From contig JACQAX010000074.1 in NCBI GenBank assembly GCA_016194795.1, forward strand, positions 1-11,989: 11,989 nucleotides of DNA, written 5' to 3'. Shown here in pieces: positions 1 through 7,088 of this stretch. A program made the translations under genes and the position numbers. The DNA is from Deltaproteobacteria bacterium. Its GTDB lineage: Bacteria; Bdellovibrionota; UBA1018; UBA923. Under the pieces are notes generated by a model. It was not told the DNA's origin. It made no database searches and worked only from the letters and a program-made list of their open reading frames with translations. Position 1 is the stretch's first letter. Every line of letters begins with the position of its first letter.

Positions 1-770
1 ATCATGTCCTGGGAGGTGTCGCGCGCCCACTTGAGGGCTTCTTCGCTGGCGCCGCAGGTGGTGAGGTCGACGCGAAAGGCGTTCGTGAGCGAGAGGTCGC
101 GGCCTTCGCAGTCGCGGCATTCGCCGGGGACGACCGTGCTGAGCTTGTCGAGCTTGGACACGCCCCAGTCGGCGAACTGGAAGCAATACGAGTTGTTGCC
201 GTGGCACGACGAGTAGGGGCAGGGGTGAATGCTCGAGGCCGCCGCCGGCGGCGGCAGCCCCGGCGTCCCGATGCCGAGCTGATTCACCATCGGCCGCGAC
301 TCGGTCGCCACGAGCTCCCAGGCCGCCGCGCGCGCGCGATAGCGGCTCGTCCTGATGTCGGGCGCGTCCGGAACCGAAACGGTGCGCAGCGTGGCCGGGC
401 CGCCTCGCTTGCCATGGAGCACCTCGCGGCGCGACCAGGCGGTGTCGGTCCACCACGTTTCGACCACGTGTTTCCAGCTGCCGTCCGGAAAGGTCCAGTG
501 GCTCGTGCGGGTCACCGCGTCGGTGGTCTCGCCGTAGTCGTGGACGGTGCCGTCCGGAAAACGCTGCCAGGATTTCAGCACCCGGCCGTTGGCGCCGAAC
601 GTGCGCTTGAGGTCGATCGTGCCGTCGCCGTCGAGGTCGAGCTCGGTCTCGTTCGTCTCGACGATCGCGCGCAGCCGTTCCCATTGCAGCGCCGGCGCGG
701 CCCAGGCGCCCTGCGACGCCAGGAAAGCGGTAAACACCACCAGCATGCCTCGGAAATCCGCTGCTCCCAC
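1..770 (-). CDS. Secreted Cys-rich protein of unknown function, C-terminus beyond window
   Basis: An open frame runs off the left edge, so the C-terminus is missing and about 256 codons are visible. The N-terminus has a hydrophobic stretch (LVVFTAFLASQGAWA) ending in a good signal-peptidase site before APAL, so the product is probably exported. Residues 45-53 read DLDGDGTID, an EF-hand or dockerin-like acidic loop that could bind calcium. The later part is Cys-rich (CPYSSC, CHGNNSYC, CRDC, TTCG), which suits disulfides outside the cytoplasm. I chose the GTG at 770 because GGGGGA lies 7 bases before it. The ATG at 746 is the alternative and would still leave a signal peptide, but it has no ribosome site at normal spacing. 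I do not recognise the family. The gene lies 72 bases downstream of the lysR-type gene on the same strand, with its own likely promoter between them. Confidence 0.72.
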   Translation of the reverse strand, partial: MGAADFRGMLVVFTAFLASQGAWAAPALQWERLRAIVETNETELDLDGDGTIDLKRTFGANGRVLKSWQRFPDGTVHDYGETTDAVTRTSHWTFPDGSWKHVVETWWTDTAWSRREVLHGKRGGPATLRTVSVPDAPDIRTSRYRARAAAWELVATESRPMVNQLGIGTPGLPPPAAASSIHPCPYSSCHGNNSYCFQFADWGVSKLDKLSTVVPGECRDCEGRDLSLTNAFRVDLTTCGASEEALKWARDTSQDM

Positions 771-790
771 GAAAACGTCCCCCGTGGCTC

Positions 791-819
791 ATTTTACGCC
801 TGTCTGGAAGACGGCTCAA
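791..819 (-). promoter_or_regulatory. Candidate sigma-70 promoter for the secreted Cys-rich gene
   Basis: Read on the minus strand, TTGAGC (-35) is followed after 17 bases by TAAAAT (-10). Spacing is ideal and both boxes are near consensus. A start of transcription near 784 would give a leader of about 14 bases to the GTG at 770, or about 38 bases to the ATG at 746. The second is more usual and leaves the start codon open. Confidence 0.5.
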
Positions 820-842
820 CGTACCTTACATCTCGTGGATTT

Positions 843-1640
843 TCATGCGTTTGTCCCCGCCGCCGCGATTCTCTTCCAGAGCTCGCCGGGCAGCCGCTCC
901 GACGCGAAGAGATGGACGGGGGACTCCTTGCCGCTTTTCGAGCCCGGCTTGCGCGGCTTCGACGGGATGATGCCCTGGCCACCGAAGCGCTCGAGCCAGT
1001 GCTTGCGCACCATGAGCGAGTTGCTGAGGATGAGCGTCTCGTACTTCGTCTTCTGGCCGCGCTTCAGCGGAATGCCCCGGTGCTCGTAATGGCTGCGCAC
1101 GGCGACCTGCTCGTTCGAGCCCGTGAGCTCGAGCAGCTGGGAGGCCACCACGCGCGAGAACTTCGGCTTGCGCCGGACGAGCTCGCGGCTCGTGTAGATC
1201 ACGTCGAGCGTGCCGTTGAGGAAAAGGGTTTCGAGCGTGTCGATGTCGTGCACGTCGAGCTCGACCGTCGCGAGCTTCTCGGCGACCAGCACCGCGTGGC
1301 ACATGCCCGCGGCGAGCTCGACCAGCCCCTCGAGGCAGCCCACCGCCAGGCGCGACGGCCGGGCCTGCCCGACGAGCCCCTGCACCTCGGCTTCGAGCAC
1401 GCGCGCCGAGCGCCGGTAGATCTCGGCGAGCTTGCGCGCCTCGGGCGTCCAGGTCGATTTGCGGCGCACGCTGCGGTCGAGCAGCACGACGCCCAGCTCG
1501 CTCTCGATGCGCGCGACGATGCGCGAGAGCTGCGGCTGGCTTACGCCGATGTGCGCCGAGGCGGCCGAAAGATTGAGGTGCTCGACGGCCCGGCAGAGCA
1601 CCGAGAGCTCCCAGTGGGGGGCGGTTTTCATTATTCTCAT
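843..1640 (-). CDS. LysR-type transcriptional regulator
   Basis: The product is 265 aa from the ATG at 1640, or 262 aa from the ATG at 1631. Residues about 8-67 form a LysR winged helix-turn-helix: an Ala-rich first helix, then the GVSQPQLSRIVARIESELGV recognition segment, then LLDRS and TPEARKLAEIY leading into the linker helix. The rest would be the effector-binding domain. It is divergent and about 170 aa long, somewhat shorter than the roughly 200 aa usual in the family. The open frame continues upstream to 1775, but that extension is encoded by AT-rich control DNA and lacks family features. Neither start has a clear ribosome site. A perfect 9-bp inverted repeat begins 2 bases upstream of the ATG at 1640, which suggests autoregulation. 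LysR genes are often divergent from their target, and here the divergent transcript appears to be non-coding. The inducer is unknown. Confidence 0.88.
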   Translation of the reverse strand: MRIMKTAPHWELSVLCRAVEHLNLSAASAHIGVSQPQLSRIVARIESELGVVLLDRSVRRKSTWTPEARKLAEIYRRSARVLEAEVQGLVGQARPSRLAVGCLEGLVELAAGMCHAVLVAEKLATVELDVHDIDTLETLFLNGTLDVIYTSRELVRRKPKFSRVVASQLLELTGSNEQVAVRSHYEHRGIPLKRGQKTKYETLILSNSLMVRKHWLERFGGQGIIPSKPRKPGSKSGKESPVHLFASERLPGELWKRIAAAGTNA

Positions 1641-1641
1641 T

Positions 1642-1668
1642 ATACATAATAAAAGACGTATTATGTAT
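1642..1668. promoter_or_regulatory. Perfect 9-bp inverted repeat, candidate LysR-regulator operator
   Basis: ATACATAAT, 9 bases, then ATTATGTAT: both arms match perfectly and sit in an AT-rich island inside GC-rich DNA. The element ends 2 bases before the regulator's ATG at 1640 and lies about 25-50 bases upstream of a TATAAG box (1692-1697) facing the other way. The position fits an operator that controls the regulator and the divergent transcript. Binding by this regulator is inference from position. Confidence 0.55.
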
Positions 1669-1699
1669 TTAGTAAATTTGATGCACTGCGCTATAAGCA

Positions 1700-1852
1700 G
1701 TTTATTCGCGACGCTGAAAAAACAGCAGCGGCGAAGAAGACTATCAGGGGGGCTGATCGCCAAGGCGATCGGCAACTGTCCCGGCGGAAATCAGGGTCCG
1801 CCGGGCAGGTTTGAAAAAGCCCGGGCGCTTTAACCAGCGCCCGGGCTTTTTT
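1700..1852 (+). ncRNA. Candidate structured small RNA divergent from the LysR-type gene
   Basis: The stretch holds no convincing protein gene but folds readily. A weak hairpin (GCTG/CAGC around 1713-1726 with an A-rich loop) is followed by a 10-bp stem GCTGATCGCC/GGCGATCGGC (1752-1773). A 9-bp stem CCCGGCGGA/TCCGCCGGG with loop AATCAGGG (1780-1805) comes next, and then a perfect terminator. ATCAGGG occurs twice (1743-1749 and in that loop). A -10-like TATAAG at 1692-1697 would start transcription near 1704, giving an RNA of about 150 nt; the -35 (TTAGTA, 17 bases upstream) is poor, as expected for an activated promoter. I do not recognise it as 6S, SRP, tmRNA or a c-di-GMP riboswitch. A 56-codon ATG frame (1663-1833) has no ribosome site and ends inside the terminator, so it is unlikely to be the product. 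Confidence 0.42.
1814..1852 (+). terminator. Strong intrinsic terminator (probably bidirectional)
   Basis: GCCCGGGCGCT (1819-1829), a 6-base loop, then AGCGCCCGGGC (1836-1846): 11 perfect pairs, followed by six T on the plus strand and preceded by five A, so it could work both ways. No protein gene precedes it on the plus strand, which is the main reason to suspect a small RNA upstream. It also insulates the protease gene downstream. Confidence 0.85.
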
Positions 1853-2019
1853 CGTTTCGATCGACGCTGTCGATCGAATGGGCGCTGCTCACGCGACGAC
1901 AGAAGGCGCGAGGGATCAGGCAAGGCGCTCGAAGAGTGATCTGCCGAGAACACCAGTGCCCACCTTCCCGAAAACACGTCCCAATTCGCCGCCTCGAAGG
2001 GCTCGCGAGCGCTGCTGGA

Positions 2020-2035
2020 TGGCACCGTCCTCGCA
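2020..2035 (+). promoter_or_regulatory. Candidate sigma-54 (-24/-12) promoter of the C1 protease gene
   Basis: TGGCACC-N4-TCGCA has the obligatory GG-N10-GC spacing and 10 of 12 consensus positions (TGGCACG-N4-TTGCA). A start of transcription near 2046 would leave a 20-base leader containing the GGGGA ribosome site. Confidence 0.5.
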
Positions 2036-2065
2036 CTACTTGAGCCGCAGAGAGTGGGGATCGTC

Positions 2066-3220
2066 ATGAACAGGATTATCGCGTTCGCGTTCGTGCTCAA
2101 CTTCGCGGTGGTGCCGGCTGCGCTGGCCGAACAGGCCGACAGCTTCTCGGTCGACCTCGTGTTTCCGAGCGCGCCGGGCTGCGAGTACATGCGCCTCGAC
2201 ATGGGCCGTCTGGAAGACGACGGCCTGATCGACATGTCGGCCAACTCGATGGCCCACGTACCCGCGATCAACCAGAGCAGCCTGAACATCTGTTACTCCG
2301 CCACGGCGGCCCAGCTCGTCGACGCCTGGCGCTTCAGCCACGGCGACAAAGACTACGGCAAGGTCACGTCATATCTCGCCGCCGCAATCGACACGGGCGA
2401 AGACCCCGATCTCGTCGAGCACTACGACTACGACTATCGGTTCATCGGCGGAGCGGAGTTTCACGCGACCATCGATCGTCGCCGCAAGGACATCGACTGG
2501 GGACAAATGTCCGACGTTCTCGATTATCTCGCCAAAGGGCGCGCCTGCGACGTGCGCGAGCTCAACAAGGGGATCGGCGCGAGCGACCAGGGCAAGCTGC
2601 TCGAGGACCTTCGCAGCGCTCATGCGGCCTACATCCTCTGGCAGCTCGCGTCCGCCGTCGGAAACCAGCTCGGCCTCGGCAAGTACGTCATCGACGGAGC
2701 GGTGAAGCAGCGCGTGGCCGAGGGCGCGGCGATGTGCATGAAGAACATCGGTTACGGCGCCGACCAGATTCCCCAGATTTCCGACCTCGTGAAGCTGCTC
2801 GACCAGGGCAACCCGATGCTCTTCGTGCAGAAGGAAGTCGACGCCGCCTGCAAGAAGGGGCGCTACTCGCCGAAGACTCCCAAGCCCCAGACTTTCGTGA
2901 CCGGAACGCCGGATGGCTACCGCAAGCACGTCGACGAGCTCTTCGCCCGGAAGAACCCGCAGCCCATCGGCATCTCGTTCTGCGGCAACATCATGAAGGA
3001 AGGCGCCGGTTACAAGTCGAGCTGCTGGGGCCACGCGGCCGTCCTCATGGGCCGTCGCTTCAACCCCGAAAGCAACCAATGCGAGCTGCTCGTGCGCAAC
3101 TCTTGGGGTCCGAGCTGCGGCATGTATGCCAAAGACGTCAAATGCGAAGGCAACGGCAACTTCTGGGTGTCGTCGGATCTGATGATGAAGAACACCCGCC
3201 AGCTCACGAACCTCGAGTGA
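2066..3220 (+). CDS. Secreted papain-like (C1 family) cysteine protease
   Basis: The product is 384 aa. A signal peptide (MNRIIAFAFV to AALA, cut after residue 21) sends it out of the cytoplasm. The papain triad can be read in order: Q70 with C76 in NQSSLNICYSATAAQL (compare Q-x-C-x-S-C-W-A in papain), H323 in CWGHAAVLMGR, and N345 in LLVRNSWGPSCG. The last is the highly conserved Asn motif of C1A peptidases. The segment between the Cys and His halves (about 230 residues) is long for the core fold and Cys-containing, so it probably holds an insertion; no separate propeptide is obvious. I chose the ATG at 2066 because GGGGA lies 5 bases upstream; a GTG at 2054 is in frame but less likely. Substrate is unknown. 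The gene stops 3 bases before the end of the convergent DUF3445 gene, with no terminator between them. Confidence 0.9.
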   Translation: MNRIIAFAFVLNFAVVPAALAEQADSFSVDLVFPSAPGCEYMRLDMGRLEDDGLIDMSANSMAHVPAINQSSLNICYSATAAQLVDAWRFSHGDKDYGKVTSYLAAAIDTGEDPDLVEHYDYDYRFIGGAEFHATIDRRRKDIDWGQMSDVLDYLAKGRACDVRELNKGIGASDQGKLLEDLRSAHAAYILWQLASAVGNQLGLGKYVIDGAVKQRVAEGAAMCMKNIGYGADQIPQISDLVKLLDQGNPMLFVQKEVDAACKKGRYSPKTPKPQTFVTGTPDGYRKHVDELFARKNPQPIGISFCGNIMKEGAGYKSSCWGHAAVLMGRRFNPESNQCELLVRNSWGPSCGMYAKDVKCEGNGNFWVSSDLMMKNTRQLTNLE

Positions 3221-3223
3221 GCG

Positions 3224-4055
3224 TCACGCCTGCATGAACGCCACGACCTCGTCGTAGCAATCGTCGAGCCCCTTGTACTCGCGCACCTCGGGCGCCATCG
3301 ACGCGAGCGACGCCAGAAACTGCGCGCGGCGCGCGGCATCGGCGCGCAGCTCGCGCAACGGCGTGAACAGGATGCGAATGGTGAACAGCGCGGCGTTCAC
3401 CGCCGGCCGACCCCAGACGATCTGGCGCTCGACCCACATATAGGTCTCGGTGCCCTGGGCGATCGTCTTCACCGGCTTGCCGCGCGGCTCGTCGGGATGG
3501 TGGTTCGGCTCGGGCCTGGTCGTCAGGCCCCAGTTGAAGCGCACGTACGGGCCCTTGTGCACCATCGCGTTCACGATGCCCTTCGACGCGCGCAGCATCG
3601 CCTCGCTCGTCGGTACCGGCGAGTGGATGCCGATGAAGTCTTTTCCCACCTTTTCCTCGGGGCGCCACGTGCTTGGGCTACAGACGTGGATCGCGCTCAG
3701 CCAGTTGCTCCCGTCGTCGCCGACGCTGATGACGTTGAGATCCTCTTGCACCTGCATCGCCAATGCGTCGAACGCGCTCTCGTAGCCGTGCCGATCGGGG
3801 ATGAGCTTCATCTCGGCGTCGAAGCGAAGCGTCTCGCCCGTGAGCCGGCAGAAAAGCGCCGACTCGCCGGTCGTTGCGGCAGGCGAGCTTGCTCGCGCGA
3901 AACACGTCGAAGGTCGAGTCGAACTGAAAAACCTTCGAGTCGTTGGCGCCATTGCCAAAATCCATCCCGAAAGTGCGCAGCGCGGGCGCGACCTCGTAGA
4001 GGCCTTTTTCGAAAGGGTGATAGCGCGCGGGCGCGGGTAGTGGCTGGCGAGTCAT
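3224..4055 (-). pseudogene. Heme-dependent oxidative N-demethylase-like gene (DUF3445), frameshifted
   Basis: Two overlapping minus-strand frames together encode one DUF3445/HDOD-type protein, a family of heme enzymes thought to demethylate amines oxidatively. The N-terminal 60 codons (4055 to about 3876) carry YHPFEKGLYEVAPALRTFGMDF and end in VFRASKLACR. Family features then continue in another frame from about 3875: LTGETLRFD, QVQEDLNVISV, WLSAIHVCSPSTWRPEEKVG, GPYVRFNWG, TYMWVERQIVWGRPAVNAALFTIR. The shift lies near 3860-3880. The join seems to lack some residues expected between the two parts (from memory of the family), so this may be a small out-of-frame deletion and not a lone base error. 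No homopolymer run explains it. Either the gene is dead or the assembly is wrong here. Minus-strand TTGACA (4090-4085) with a weak TAGGCC 17 bases on is a possible promoter. Confidence 0.75.
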
Positions 4056-4128
4056 GCGAAAGGCCTACTGAAGCGATTCTCGGGTGTCAACGACGGGCCG
4101 GCGGGTAGACCGATCAGTTAGTTTGGTG

Positions 4129-4173
4129 GACTGCACAGTCTGCTTTGACATGCCGTGTTTGCCCAAGTAGTCA
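4129..4173 (+). promoter_or_regulatory. Candidate promoter with upstream palindrome for the secreted helical protein
   Basis: TTGACA (4145-4150) matches the -35 consensus exactly, and 17 bases on lies TAGTCA, a poor -10. Directly upstream, GACTG-CA-CAGTC (4129-4140) is a 12-bp palindrome that could be an activator site. This combination would fit a regulated promoter. No GG-N10-GC element is present here. Confidence 0.35.
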
Positions 4174-4204
4174 GAACCCCATTAGTAACTTAAGGAGGTT
4201 CCGA

Positions 4205-5014
4205 ATGAAGTTTTTCACGCTTTTGATGGCGTTCGTGGCGAGCACTGCCGCGTTTGCCGACGTTTCGACCAACGCCAACGGCCAGGGCCACGTCCAGCGC
4301 TACGCCGCTCAGATCGAGCGCGAATCGCTCGAAGCCGCTCAGCTCGCCAAGCAGCTCTTCCAGCGCGGTCTCTATGATCGCCTGACCGACGAAGAAGTTC
4401 GCGCCGTCGCCGAGCTCTCGTTCGTCCGCGACAATGCGCGCGAGTTCAGCGCCGCCGTCGCCGCCGAAGCTTACCAGGACACGCCGGTTCGCTCGCGCGA
4501 AGCCTACCACTGGCTGCACCGCTCGTTCACCGTCGTCGAGCGTGACGCGTTCATCACGTCGCAGCCCGAGCTCAAGTACAACAACGGCCCGGTCGCGCGC
4601 ATGGAGCGCACGGTTGCCCACCTCCGCAGCTTCTACCAGCTCGCCGAGCGCGTTGGCTGGACGCTCGCCGAAGTCGTGCTCATCTCGCGTGAGCTCGAGC
4701 GCCACACCGCGAACCTCTACAACCTCGCGGCCCGCGAAACCGACAACCGCCGCGAAGCGCACATCCTGCGCATCCTGGCCGACCTCAACCAGGAAGCCGT
4801 GCAGTTCCAGCGTGAAGCCAGCTCGGTCAACACGGTCGGCTCGGCCCGCATCGTGCTCGCCGACAACTTCCGCCGCCTGCAGTGGCGCTTCAACCAGCTC
4901 GATCGCCTGATCGAGAACCCGCGTTGGGTGCGTTACAGCCCGGCCGTGAAGGCCGCCTACGAGGAGACGCGCCGCGAATACGCCGACCTGGTCAACGCGT
5001 TCAACGGCCGCTAA
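4205..5014 (+). CDS. Secreted Arg-rich, all-helical protein of unknown function
   Basis: The product is 269 aa. The start at 4205 is fixed by AAGGAGGT (4192-4199), a full match to the anti-Shine-Dalgarno, 6 bases upstream, and by the signal peptide MKFFTLLMAFVASTAAFA that follows at once. The mature protein from D19 is rich in Ala, Arg and Glu with few Gly or Pro, and reads as a series of amphipathic helices (for example RLTDEEVRAVAELSFVRDNA and REAHILRILADLNQEAVQF). It has no Cys, no obvious enzyme motif and no further membrane segment, so it is probably soluble in the periplasm or secreted. I do not recognise a family; a helical scaffold or binding protein is the most that can be said. It stands alone between its own promoter and its own terminator. 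The strong ribosome site suggests high expression. Confidence 0.88.
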   Translation: MKFFTLLMAFVASTAAFADVSTNANGQGHVQRYAAQIERESLEAAQLAKQLFQRGLYDRLTDEEVRAVAELSFVRDNAREFSAAVAAEAYQDTPVRSREAYHWLHRSFTVVERDAFITSQPELKYNNGPVARMERTVAHLRSFYQLAERVGWTLAEVVLISRELERHTANLYNLAARETDNRREAHILRILADLNQEAVQFQREASSVNTVGSARIVLADNFRRLQWRFNQLDRLIENPRWVRYSPAVKAAYEETRREYADLVNAFNGR

Positions 5015-5046
5015 GCTCGCCGCGAGCGAAGATCGCAGTCATCGAG

Positions 5047-5078
5047 GGGCGGACGAGAAATCGTCCGCCCTTTTTTTT
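5047..5078 (+). terminator. Intrinsic terminator of the secreted helical protein gene
   Basis: GGGCGGACGA, a GAAA tetraloop, then TCGTCCGCCC (10 perfect pairs) followed by eight T. It lies 32 bases after the stop codon. There is no T tract on the other strand, so it does not serve the minus-strand genes beyond it. Confidence 0.9.
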
Positions 5079-5130
5079 CGCCGGGGATAAAACGTCGGCT
5101 TCCCACCGCCGGCGCCATGCGGCCGCGCAT

Positions 5131-5766
5131 CTACGACTGAGCGCCGGCAAGCGCGAGCAGGTCTTCGAGCGCCGACTTCCAGTGCGCCCGCATCCTGGCG
5201 TGCAGCTTGCCGTCGTGCAGGCCCAGGTGCTGGAGCACGACGACCGACTTGCCTTTCGGGCGCGCGACGACGAGCGCGTAGACGATCGTGGCCGCGGGCC
5301 ACTCCGTCTCCTGCCAGGCGAGTCGCGCGAACTTTCCGGGCTTCATCGTGCGCACCTCGCCGAACACGCCGCCGCGCACCTCGTAGCTCGCGCCGGGCTT
5401 CACCTCGAACGGCGCGAGCGGCTTGAGCCACGCGGCCAGGCCCGCGGGGGAGACGAGCAGCTTCCACGCCGCCTTCACGTCGATGGGGAAGGTGCGCGTG
5501 GCCGCCGTCGAGTACTTGCCCTTGGCGTCCTGGCCGTCGACGCGCCTTTCGATGTGCACCTCGTAGCCGTGGGTCACGCCCTGCTCCCACCATGGCCCGA
5601 GCTTGTACCTCTTCCGGAGCAGCGCCACGATCTCCTTGTGGGTGAGTCCGCGCGCGCCTGCCTCGTCGAGGATACGGATCCACTCGTCCCAGCCCCGGCC
5701 CGTGCATTTGAGAACCGAGCGGCTCGTGACCCGACCGATCTTCTCGATTTTTCCGGGTTTCGCCAT
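5131..5766 (-). CDS. DUF4287-like plus SRPBCC (AHSA1-like) domain protein
   Basis: The product is 211 aa with two parts. Residues about 15-75 resemble DUF4287: SVLKCTGRGWDEWIRILD, HKEIVALLRKRYKLGPWWEQ and THGYE. Residues about 85-208 resemble the START-like AHSA1/SRPBCC fold: RTFPIDVKAAWKLLVSPAGLAAWLKPL at the front, a central strand region, and VVLQHLGLHDGKLHARMRAHWKSALEDL as the closing strand and long C-terminal helix. Such domains form a pocket for small hydrophobic ligands; no ligand or reaction can be named. The ATG overlaps the last base of the radical SAM stop codon (TGATG), so the pair is surely one operon with coupled translation. No terminator is visible after it. Confidence 0.82.
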   Translation of the reverse strand: MAKPGKIEKIGRVTSRSVLKCTGRGWDEWIRILDEAGARGLTHKEIVALLRKRYKLGPWWEQGVTHGYEVHIERRVDGQDAKGKYSTAATRTFPIDVKAAWKLLVSPAGLAAWLKPLAPFEVKPGASYEVRGGVFGEVRTMKPGKFARLAWQETEWPAATIVYALVVARPKGKSVVVLQHLGLHDGKLHARMRAHWKSALEDLLALAGAQS

Positions 5767-6833
5767 CAGAAGAGCCTCAGCTGCCCGGGCCGCTGAAAGT
5801 GGTGCGTGGCGAGCTCGACGCGGCTGTCGTTGAGGCCGTACTTGCGCGTGAACAGCTCGAAGGTCCGCTTCAAGTTCTCGGCGAACGCGCCTTCGCCGCG
5901 CATCCGCTTGCCGAACGTCGAGTCGTTGAGCTTGCCGTCGCGCAGCGAGCGCAGGTGGCTCTCGACGCGCTCCTTGCGGTCGGGGCGGTGGCGCGCGAGC
6001 CAGTCCTGAAACAGCGGCGTCACCGCGCCGGGCAGCCGCAGCGTCACGTACGCCGCGCGGCTCGCGCCGGCATCGGCCGCGGCTTTGAGGATGGCGGGCA
6101 TCTCGTGGTCGGTCAGCCCCGGGATCACCGGCGCGACCATCACCATCGTGCGTACTCCGGCTTTCGAAAGGTCTTCGAGGGCGCGCAGACGCGCTCGCGG
6201 GCGCGAGGTGCGCGGCTCGAGCTTGCCGCAGAGCTCGTCGTCGAGCGTGGTGACCGAGAGGGCGACCAGCGCGGCGTCGAGCTTTCCGAGCTCGCTCAAA
6301 AGATCGAGGTCGCGCGTGACGAGCTGGTTTTTGGTGATGATGACGACGGGGTTTCGCAGCTCGGCGAGCACCTCGAGGCAGCCGCGCGTCAGCCGCAGCT
6401 TGCGCTCGATCGGCTGGTAGCAGTCGGTGACGCCGCTCATGGCGATGGGCTGGGGTTCCCAGGCGGGATGCGAAAGGCGTTCGCGCAGGAGCTCGGGCGC
6501 CTTTTCCTTCACGAAGATCTTCGTCTCGAAGTCGAGGCCCGCCGACAGGCCCAGGTATTCGTGCGTCGGGCGCGCGTAGCAATACGCGCAGCCGTGCTCG
6601 CAGCCGCGGTACGCGTTCACGCTATAGCGGAAGCCGACGTCGGGGCTGTCGTTCTCGCTGAGGATGGTGCGCGTGTTGTCGGGAAGAAGCACGGTGCGCG
6701 GCGACGGCTCGAGCTCGGCCTCGGGATCAGGATCGGCCTGCACGACGTCGTCGTCGAGCTCGTAGTGCGTCTTCTCGAAGCGGTTCTTGATGTTCTTGGC
6801 CGAGCCGCGGCCCTTGATCGTCGGGTGTTCCAT
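5766..6833 (-). CDS. PA0069-type radical SAM protein
   Basis: The product is 355 aa, close to the usual length for this family. The [4Fe-4S]-binding CX3CX2C motif is C78-EHG-C82-AY-C85 within NAYRGCEHGCAYCYARPTHE, which would cleave S-adenosylmethionine. Other family hallmarks are KGRGSAKNIKNRFE at the N-terminus, MSGVTDCYQPIE, VIITKNQLVTRDLDLL, and APVIPGLTDHEMPAIL. The family is related by sequence to spore photoproduct lyase-like proteins, but its substrate is not established. The start is fixed by the N-terminal KGRG motif. There is no ribosome site before the ATG, and the promoter predicts a leader of only about 8 bases, so initiation is probably leaderless or nearly so. The gene runs directly into the DUF4287/SRPBCC gene, which may act on a related substrate or serve as partner (inference). 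Confidence 0.92.
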   Translation of the reverse strand: MEHPTIKGRGSAKNIKNRFEKTHYELDDDVVQADPDPEAELEPSPRTVLLPDNTRTILSENDSPDVGFRYSVNAYRGCEHGCAYCYARPTHEYLGLSAGLDFETKIFVKEKAPELLRERLSHPAWEPQPIAMSGVTDCYQPIERKLRLTRGCLEVLAELRNPVVIITKNQLVTRDLDLLSELGKLDAALVALSVTTLDDELCGKLEPRTSRPRARLRALEDLSKAGVRTMVMVAPVIPGLTDHEMPAILKAAADAGASRAAYVTLRLPGAVTPLFQDWLARHRPDRKERVESHLRSLRDGKLNDSTFGKRMRGEGAFAENLKRTFELFTRKYGLNDSRVELATHHFQRPGQLRLF

Positions 6834-6847
6834 GCGGATAGCGCTCG

Positions 6848-6877
6848 ATTATAAGGGACAAAATCGCGCGGTGGCAA
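6848..6877 (-). promoter_or_regulatory. Sigma-70 promoter of the radical SAM operon
   Basis: On the minus strand TTGCCA, 18 bases, then TATAAT, a perfect -10. Transcription would start near 6841, only about 8 bases before the ATG at 6833, leaving no room for a normal ribosome site. Confidence 0.65.
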
Positions 6878-7005
6878 TCCGCGTCTGAGTTGCTGGTGGC
6901 GTTCGGCGCCGGAAGTAATTTCTACAGGGCGGCTTTGGCCCCGACCGTTTCGGGCGCCTTTGAGAATCGCCCCACAAATCAACCGTTTCGCGCCGCCACG
7001 CCTCT

Positions 7006-7021
7006 CGGCACGCCGATTGCT
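7006..7021 (+). promoter_or_regulatory. Sigma-54 (-24/-12) promoter of the 46-codon gene
   Basis: CGGCACG-N4-TTGCT differs from the consensus TGGCACG-N4-TTGCW at only the first base and has exact GG-N10-GC spacing. Transcription would start near 7032, about 57 bases before the ATG. Upstream, ACCGTTTCG occurs twice (6944-6952 and 6982-6990), and CCCGA-N5-TCGGG (6940-6954) is an inverted repeat; either could bind an activator. The 255 bases from 6834 to 7088 otherwise hold only the promoter of the divergent radical SAM operon. Confidence 0.68.
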
Positions 7022-7088
7022 CATGCTCTGAAACAACTTCGGCGGATGTCGCGCCGGAAAAGACGAACGAAAAGGAGGAGCGAAGAAC

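Noticed and set aside
201..1649. 482-codon plus-strand frame opposite the LysR-type and Cys-rich genes
   Set aside because: Its translation is low-complexity Arg/Ala/Leu, as expected for the antisense of GC-rich coding DNA. The minus-strand frames show a signal peptide and a LysR helix-turn-helix.
1741..1810. Resemblance of the structured RNA to SRP RNA or a c-di-GMP riboswitch
   Set aside because: The conserved SRP tetraloop region and the riboswitch core sequences are not present; only the hairpin count is similar.
1663..1833. 56-codon plus-strand ORF within the candidate small RNA
   Set aside because: No ribosome site, start inside the palindrome, stop inside the terminator stem.
4110..4175. 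Sigma-54 promoter before the secreted helical protein
   Set aside because: The GG and GC pairs there are 12 bases apart or otherwise mis-spaced; only a sigma-70-like -35 is convincing.
5799..6854. 351-codon plus-strand frame opposite the radical SAM gene
   Set aside because: No family features and antisense composition; the minus strand carries the CX3CX2C motif and full family length.
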